Assembly: GCA_021205755.1 (NCBI GenBank)
Contig: JAJPWX010000006.1
Location: 1-36,193, forward strand
DNA length: 36,193 nt
Direction: 5' to 3'
Source of the DNA: Lachnospiraceae bacterium
Lineage (GTDB): Bacteria > Bacillota > Clostridia > Lachnospirales > Lachnospiraceae
How positions within the stretch are numbered: the first letter of the stretch is position 1; every line of letters starts with the position of its first letter. The notes under the pieces are model-generated. The model searched no databases. It was not told the DNA's origin and saw only the letters and a list, made by a program, of their open reading frames with translations. Positions 32,322-36,193 of the stretch are shown piece by piece. A program made the position numbers and the translations under genes.

Positions 32322-32442
32322 GAAATATCGGCTTAGAGTAAAGAGAATGTAAAATCTATGTAAGGCAGGCCCTTTGCAGGTAAAATCTTTGCAGTCCTAT
32401 ACCCGTGCAAAACGGCTACTCCGCTCGTCGCTCTTCGGGAAT

Positions 32443-32483
32443 AAAAATCCCTGCACCAGATTCTGCCCGGTACAGGGATTTTC
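32443..32483 (-). terminator. Terminator after the AlbA_2 gene
   Basis: AAAATCCCTG and CAGGGATTTT form a 10-bp stem followed on the minus strand by further T residues. The A/T ends on both sides would let it work in both directions. Confidence 0.8.
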
Positions 32484-32556
32484 CTTTCAATATATGTTCT
32501 CATACATATTGTGCAGTGCGTGCGAAGCATTGTCCCGAATAACCACGAGATATCAT

Positions 32557-33999
32557 TTACTCTCTCATTACCATATCCGGATTCGTCTTGAAATAATTTG
32601 CTCTTGCGATTTTACTCCTCTCCAGATACTGGTTCTCTTCCAGATTTCCCAGTACCTGTTTTCTCAAATAAGTCGAATCACTGAGTCCCAGGTATTCCGC
32701 GATCTCAGAAACCCTGCGCGCCTGATAGTAGCAAAACGAAAGCACCTTGTCATCATAAGCAGTCCCATTTGGCACGGGAGCAAATGTAAGGACAGGAACA
32801 CTGCTGTCCCCGACCCCTTCCAGATAAGTCAAATCCGGCAGCACAAGCGTAAAATGATCCGAAGTTGAAAAAATATACGGGCGATGCGTCTCATCCTGCC
32901 CTGCATATTCCTCAATGATTTTATCAAAACCAGTACCGGCAGCCTCCATCACATTACAACTCACCAATACCGACGCAATCAATTCATTTCTTCTTTTGGA
33001 AATAATACCGGACAAATCATAGGTTTTTCCCAGCTTCTCCCCTCTGTAAAAGCTCCCAGGCGACGATATTTCCAGCCGGTCCTTAAACATATCCACCTGA
33101 ATCTGCGTCCCATCCAGAAAATAATCACGATGCGCCACGGCATTAATGACCCCCTCAAACAAAGCCCTCTGGGGATAAGCGTCTATATTCTTTCTCGTAT
33201 TTTCCAGCTTAATGATCGAATGATTCATCCGCTGCGTCACAAATTCCATCACAGAATTAATCACCGAAATCAGATTCCCATGATAACGATTGATCGTCAC
33301 AATCCGCTCGCTGCCCTTCGTAAAACCGGAAAAAACTGAGCACTGAACCTCCGTCTTCTTCTCCTGATAATCATCGCCGAACAGCACCGCCCCGTTCGCC
33401 AGAAACCCTTCTTCATTATAAAATCCCATAGACCGCAGCGCCTTATCCGTCAATGTTTTCCCATCATTACGGGAAGCGTAAAACTCCCGAAGAACCGTAA
33501 AATTCGCCGCTTCGTAGCGCTTATCTGAAATCAGGACATCATATTGCGTGTTTTTGCTCTTCACACCCATCTCTATGATTTCTTCATAGGTCGCACCATT
33601 TGTAAATCCATCCCTTCGCATAAAAATAGAAGGAACACCTTTATATTTTAAAATGACCGGCTTAATCGCCGACTCCGGAATCTGTATACGAATAATAAAC
33701 CGCTCCGTCCCCTTACTTTCATATCGGAGAAAAGACACCTTCATCTGTGGTCTCGGCACCAGGTGTTCGTTCACCTGATTATTAAAATAATTGCGTTCAT
33801 TATCCGCCTCTGTCCGTTCAAAACCAATCAGCTTATTTGACTTATCTTCCACTCCAATATAAAAATCCCCGCCTGATGCATTCGCAAACCCAGCTATACT
33901 TTTCAACCAACCAAGCACATCCTCGCGGTTCAACCTGCTTTTACACTCGAGCTGCTCATTTTCCAGCTGTATATCATTTAAAAGCTCTTCCAGATACAT
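32557..33999 (-). CDS. AlbA_2 (Schlafen-like) domain ATP-binding protein with C-terminal winged helix
   Basis: A 480-residue protein of the group annotated as RecG-like or Schlafen AAA-4. The AlbA_2 domain spans about residues 10-130 (LECKSRLNREDVLGWLKSIAGFANASGGDFYIGV). A HATPase-like region follows near 280-380 (FEGVINAVAHRDY, EISSPG, EAAGTGFDKI). A winged helix lies near 425-470 (RVSEIAEYLGLSDSTYLRKQVL). Members are thought to be nucleic-acid-binding regulators, some in defence or toxin loci. The ATG at 33999 has AAGGTGG close by. The ATG at 34047, with AGGA, is an alternative. The iteron-covered promoter lies just upstream, consistent with self-control. Confidence 0.85.
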   Translation of the reverse strand: MYLEELLNDIQLENEQLECKSRLNREDVLGWLKSIAGFANASGGDFYIGVEDKSNKLIGFERTEADNERNYFNNQVNEHLVPRPQMKVSFLRYESKGTERFIIRIQIPESAIKPVILKYKGVPSIFMRRDGFTNGATYEEIIEMGVKSKNTQYDVLISDKRYEAANFTVLREFYASRNDGKTLTDKALRSMGFYNEEGFLANGAVLFGDDYQEKKTEVQCSVFSGFTKGSERIVTINRYHGNLISVINSVMEFVTQRMNHSIIKLENTRKNIDAYPQRALFEGVINAVAHRDYFLDGTQIQVDMFKDRLEISSPGSFYRGEKLGKTYDLSGIISKRRNELIASVLVSCNVMEAAGTGFDKIIEEYAGQDETHRPYIFSTSDHFTLVLPDLTYLEGVGDSSVPVLTFAPVPNGTAYDDKVLSFCYYQARRVSEIAEYLGLSDSTYLRKQVLGNLEENQYLERSKIARANYFKTNPDMVMRE

Positions 34000-34080
34000 G
34001 CGGCCACCTTCCCTCAATCGGATTTCACAATTGTTCCGTACCTTCATAGCACTGTCCTGAATTATTATCGAATTTCTTCT

Positions 34081-34138
34081 ATTTTACTTCAATGTCACTT
34101 CAATGTCAACTTCAACGTTACTTCAATATCACTTCAAG
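34081..34138 (-). promoter_or_regulatory. AlbA_2 promoter overlapped by five 11-bp iterons
   Basis: On the plus strand ACTTCAATGTC and variants start at 34086, 34097, 34109, 34120 and 34131, spaced 11 or 12 bp. On the minus strand the same bases contain TTGACA (34104-34109), a 17-nt spacer and TAAAAT (34081-34086). The last unit forms a CTTCAAG-CACT-CTTGAAG dyad reaching 34148. This looks like a cooperative operator. Confidence 0.7.
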
Positions 34139-34194
34139 CACTCTTGAAGCTCTACATTGCCTCCTTTTTAAGCGGATAAAATATGAATCTTTTC

Positions 34195-34223
34195 TTGCAA
34201 TTTTCGCTCATTTCGGTTAAAAT
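34195..34223 (+). promoter_or_regulatory. hipB-like gene promoter giving a leaderless transcript
   Basis: TTGCAA is followed after 17 nt by TAAAAT (34218-34223). The ATG is at 34231, so the expected start site lies at or within a base or two of the start codon. A TAAAATATGA copy also lies at 34176-34185. Confidence 0.6.
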
Positions 34224-34230
34224 ATGAGCC

Positions 34231-34512
34231 ATGAATAGTTTCGATTTTTTTAAATCACCTCAGGATGTGAACCTGTCCGTTGCGAAACGTATGAGCACCA
34301 GGAGAAAGGAGAAAAAAATCACACAGGTGCAGCTCTCTGCGTACTCCGATGTCAGCCTCGGCTCCATCAAACGCTTCGAGCGCACCGGCGAAATATCACT
34401 GTCCTCGCTCATAAAAATCGCATTTGCCCTGGGCTGCCAGGACGACTTTGACGCCTTATTCGCCAAAAAAGGATATGCTTCCATAGAGGAGGTCATCAAT
34501 GAACCAAGATAA
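34231..34512 (+). CDS. XRE family regulator, HipB-like antitoxin
   Basis: A 93-residue protein with a helix-turn-helix at about residues 17-72 (ITQVQLSAYSDVSLGSIKRFERTGEISLSSLIKIAFAL). In HipBA systems the small XRE protein binds its own promoter and the HipA kinase. No SD is found before the ATG. The -10 box ends only 7 nt upstream. The end overlaps the HipA start by 14 nt. HipB identity rests on the HTH plus the HipA partner. Confidence 0.88.
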   Translation: MNSFDFFKSPQDVNLSVAKRMSTRRKEKKITQVQLSAYSDVSLGSIKRFERTGEISLSSLIKIAFALGCQDDFDALFAKKGYASIEEVINEPR

Positions 34513-35653
34513 CAGCAAAAAAAGAGCCCTTTCCGTCTTTTTTGAAGGGCAAAAAGTAGGCACACTCGCCTCTACAGCAAACTATCTGACCGCCTTCGAG
34601 TACGATACCAGCTGGCTTCAGAACGGCTTTTCCATCAGTCCGCTCTCGCTGCCCCTCCGCAAAGAAGTATTTGTGCCAAAAGGATATGAGCCTTTTGAAG
34701 GCACATTTGGCGTATTCGCGGACAGTCTCCCAGACGGCTGGGGCCGTCTGCTCACCGATCGCATGTTAAAAAAGAACGGCCTGGATCCGGCCTCCGTTGA
34801 CTCCTTGAACCGTCTGGCCATCGTCGGCGCTTCCGGGATGGGCGCGCTGACCTATCAACCCGAGAGTCCCCTCGGAAATGGGATAGAGGGCAGCTCTCTC
34901 GATGAACTCGCACAGGAGTGTACTCGGATTCTGCAGTCCCAGGAAAGCCAAAATCTGGACGAGCTCTTTAAAATGGGCGGTTCCTCCGGCGGCGCCCGGC
35001 CAAAAGTTTACTACCAGCTCGACGGAGAAGAGTGGATTGTAAAATTCGCTTCCTCTTTCGACAAAGCAGATATCGGCCTGCAGGAATACGAATACTCCCT
35101 CTGTGCCAAAAAATGCGGTATCCAGATGGCCGAAACACGTTTATTACCAAGCGACCGCTGCTCCGGATACTTCGCAGTGAAACGCTTCGACCGTATCAGT
35201 CAGTTAGACAGCGCACCCACCCCTGCACGCCGGGTACACATGATTTCCGCCAGCGCACTGTTGGAAACCTCACACCGGATTCCAAATCTGGATTACCATA
35301 CTCTGATGCGGCTGACGCTTTTACTGACAAACGACTACCGTCAGCTGGAACAGCTTTACCGCCTGATGTGCTTTAACGTCTTCGCGCATAACCGCGACGA
35401 CCACTCAAAGAATTTTTCCTACCTATATAGTATAAGCGAAAATCGCTGGTTCCTTGCCCCTGCCTATGATCTGACCTACAGCAATTCCATCGGCGGCGAA
35501 CACGCCACAACGGTGGATGGCAATGGCCGAGATCCCGGTATGAAAGAATTGCTCGCCGTCGCAAAGGCGGCCAAGCTTGACACAGGCAAATCGAAGAGGA
35601 TTGCTGCGGATATCCGGGAGATCGTATACGCAGATCTGAAGAAATGGCTGTAA
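34499..35653 (+). CDS. HipA family serine/threonine kinase toxin
   Basis: A 384-residue HipA protein. The N-terminal Couple_hipA domain covers about 1-125 (FADSLPDGWGRLL is typical) and the HipA_C kinase domain about 150-380. Visible motifs are the Gly-rich loop GGSSGGARPK (160-169), the ATP-binding Lys in VKF (K182), the catalytic HNRDDHSKN (297-305) and the metal-binding D324 in PAYDL. All key kinase residues are intact, so it should be active. Known relatives phosphorylate aminoacyl-tRNA synthetases such as GltX and cause dormancy. GAGGAGG lies 6 nt before the ATG, inside the antitoxin gene, so translation is coupled. Confidence 0.93.
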   Translation: MNQDNSKKRALSVFFEGQKVGTLASTANYLTAFEYDTSWLQNGFSISPLSLPLRKEVFVPKGYEPFEGTFGVFADSLPDGWGRLLTDRMLKKNGLDPASVDSLNRLAIVGASGMGALTYQPESPLGNGIEGSSLDELAQECTRILQSQESQNLDELFKMGGSSGGARPKVYYQLDGEEWIVKFASSFDKADIGLQEYEYSLCAKKCGIQMAETRLLPSDRCSGYFAVKRFDRISQLDSAPTPARRVHMISASALLETSHRIPNLDYHTLMRLTLLLTNDYRQLEQLYRLMCFNVFAHNRDDHSKNFSYLYSISENRWFLAPAYDLTYSNSIGGEHATTVDGNGRDPGMKELLAVAKAAKLDTGKSKRIAADIREIVYADLKKWL

Positions 35654-35676
35654 GAGAAAGTTCAAGCTTAATGATT

Positions 35677-35721
35677 TTCAGCAACCCCAAGCGGGAGCTC
35701 AGGACTGCTGAATTTTATTTT
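35677..35721 (+). terminator. Terminator after the HipA gene
   Basis: TTCAGCA and TGCTGAA close a hairpin that is followed by TTTTATTTT, about 25 nt after the stop. Confidence 0.65.
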
Positions 35722-35733
35722 GTGATTGTCACT

Positions 35734-36193
35734 TTAAGCTTGCTGCACAACTTCAATCCTGCAATGATGGTCTTTCTTCTTTTTGTCATACCCGATTCCA
35801 ACCAATAGCACCCTTCCGGCATGACGTTTTTTCTCCGCCATCTTCCCCCGGAATTTGAGAATATAGTTCCGGTCTTTAATCTGAGCAATCGCTGTCTCCG
35901 GCGTATCATCTACCTTTAATTCGAGGATAATCCCATCATCCCCCGCCCGCTCTGGGTAAAAGATAAAATCAGCATAGCCTTCTCCGGCTTTGTTTTCGCG
36001 CTCCACATAATAGCTGTCTCGCGCCGCCAGATAGACAAGATTCACGATCGCAGTCAGCTCGGTCTCATCGTTGTAGTCCAGCAATGGAGTCTCCGTATCG
36101 TGAGCAAACTGCAGGATCTCCTCCATTGTCTTTGTATTACCTTTCAGCGTGGCTCTCAGCATCCGGTCTGATTCCACCGCCAGGCGATTGATA
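35734..36193 (-). CDS. PD-(D/E)XK nuclease domain, C-terminal end of an AAA-ATPase-like (DUF1703) protein, partial
   Basis: The frame is open to the window edge, so the start lies outside; the GTG at 36177 is internal. The 152 visible residues hold a PD-(D/E)XK fold: GEGYADFIFYP supplies the Asp, and GIILELKVDDTPETAIAQI supplies the ExK and following helix. The upstream sequence (TELTAIVNLVYLAARDSYYVERENKAG) is typical of the C-terminus of AAA-ATPase-like/DUF1703 proteins, which are abundant in gut Clostridia. The Walker motifs would lie beyond the edge. It converges on the HipA gene. Confidence 0.85.
   Translation of the reverse strand, partial: INRLAVESDRMLRATLKGNTKTMEEILQFAHDTETPLLDYNDETELTAIVNLVYLAARDSYYVERENKAGEGYADFIFYPERAGDDGIILELKVDDTPETAIAQIKDRNYILKFRGKMAEKKRHAGRVLLVGIGYDKKKKDHHCRIEVVQQA

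Noticed and set aside
31284-32336. A 350-codon open frame antisense to the Na/Pi gene
   Set aside because: It is extremely basic (Arg/Gln/Asn/His-rich) and mirrors a clear transporter gene with two QSSSAT motifs.
32333-32530. A 65-codon frame on the minus strand downstream of the AlbA_2 gene
   Set aside because: It crosses the strong 10-bp terminator hairpin and has no SD or domain.
34152-34166. On the minus strand a perfect AAGGAGG followed closely by ATG-TAG (a start-stop) before the iterons
   Set aside because: It lies upstream of the better promoter at 34081-34109, so it would be outside the main transcript. It could matter only if a second, unseen promoter exists.

Overview
The window looks like a chromosomal segment of a Lachnospiraceae-type Bacillota (Clostridia). 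The support is consensus Shine-Dalgarno sequences before nearly every gene, sigma-A-like TTGACA/TATAAT promoters, a YesMN-controlled carbohydrate ABC system with no ATPase gene of its own, a SleB-type cell-wall hydrolase with SH3-like domains, IspE of the MEP pathway, and Rpn and PD-(D/E)XK families that are common in gut Clostridia. Most of the DNA is moderately GC-rich. Two stretches are visibly AT-richer: about 4.78-6.45 kb and the intergenic region near 34.05-34.23 kb. The genus cannot be set from sequence alone.

Left part (1-4.8 kb, minus strand): an IS200/IS605-like palindrome at the edge, a leucine-zipper protein whose stop overlaps the GTG start of a 45-residue ORF, an ECF sigma factor, nadE and hslO. 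Next (4.8-6.45 kb, plus strand) is an AT-rich two-gene cassette with its own promoter and terminator: a DUF4869 protein followed by a P-loop ATPase with a TOPRIM-like C-terminal half. This is the best candidate for an uncharacterised system.

Middle (6.5-18 kb, minus strand): a glycan-use locus. In transcription order it is a YesM-type sensor kinase, a YesN-type regulator, a solute-binding protein, two CUT1 permeases, a GH3 glycosidase (beta-xylosidase-like) and a class-C serine hydrolase/esterase. The two permease genes are bracketed by direct copies of a 186-nt repeat. One copy carries two extra ~50-nt hairpin modules that the other lacks, and a third, covarying module lies at 27.4 kb. Upstream is a housekeeping operon, ispE - gntR - argS - ArsP_2-type metal exporter, from a strong promoter at 22.65 kb.

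Right part (22.7-36.2 kb): an Rpn nuclease/transposase-like gene with a 12-nt repeat tail, a very large GH3 enzyme, a poly-serine cell-wall hydrolase, a pyridoxamine kinase with a ~190-bp structured repeat abutting its stop codon and flanked by 11-bp direct repeats, a Na/Pi cotransporter-family protein with a small membrane protein, and then a stress/defence-like cluster. That cluster is an AlbA_2 (Schlafen-like) ATP-binding protein divergent from a HipB/HipA pair, with 11-bp iterons over the AlbA_2 promoter and a predicted leaderless hipB transcript, followed by the end of a PD-(D/E)XK ATPase cut by the window edge.
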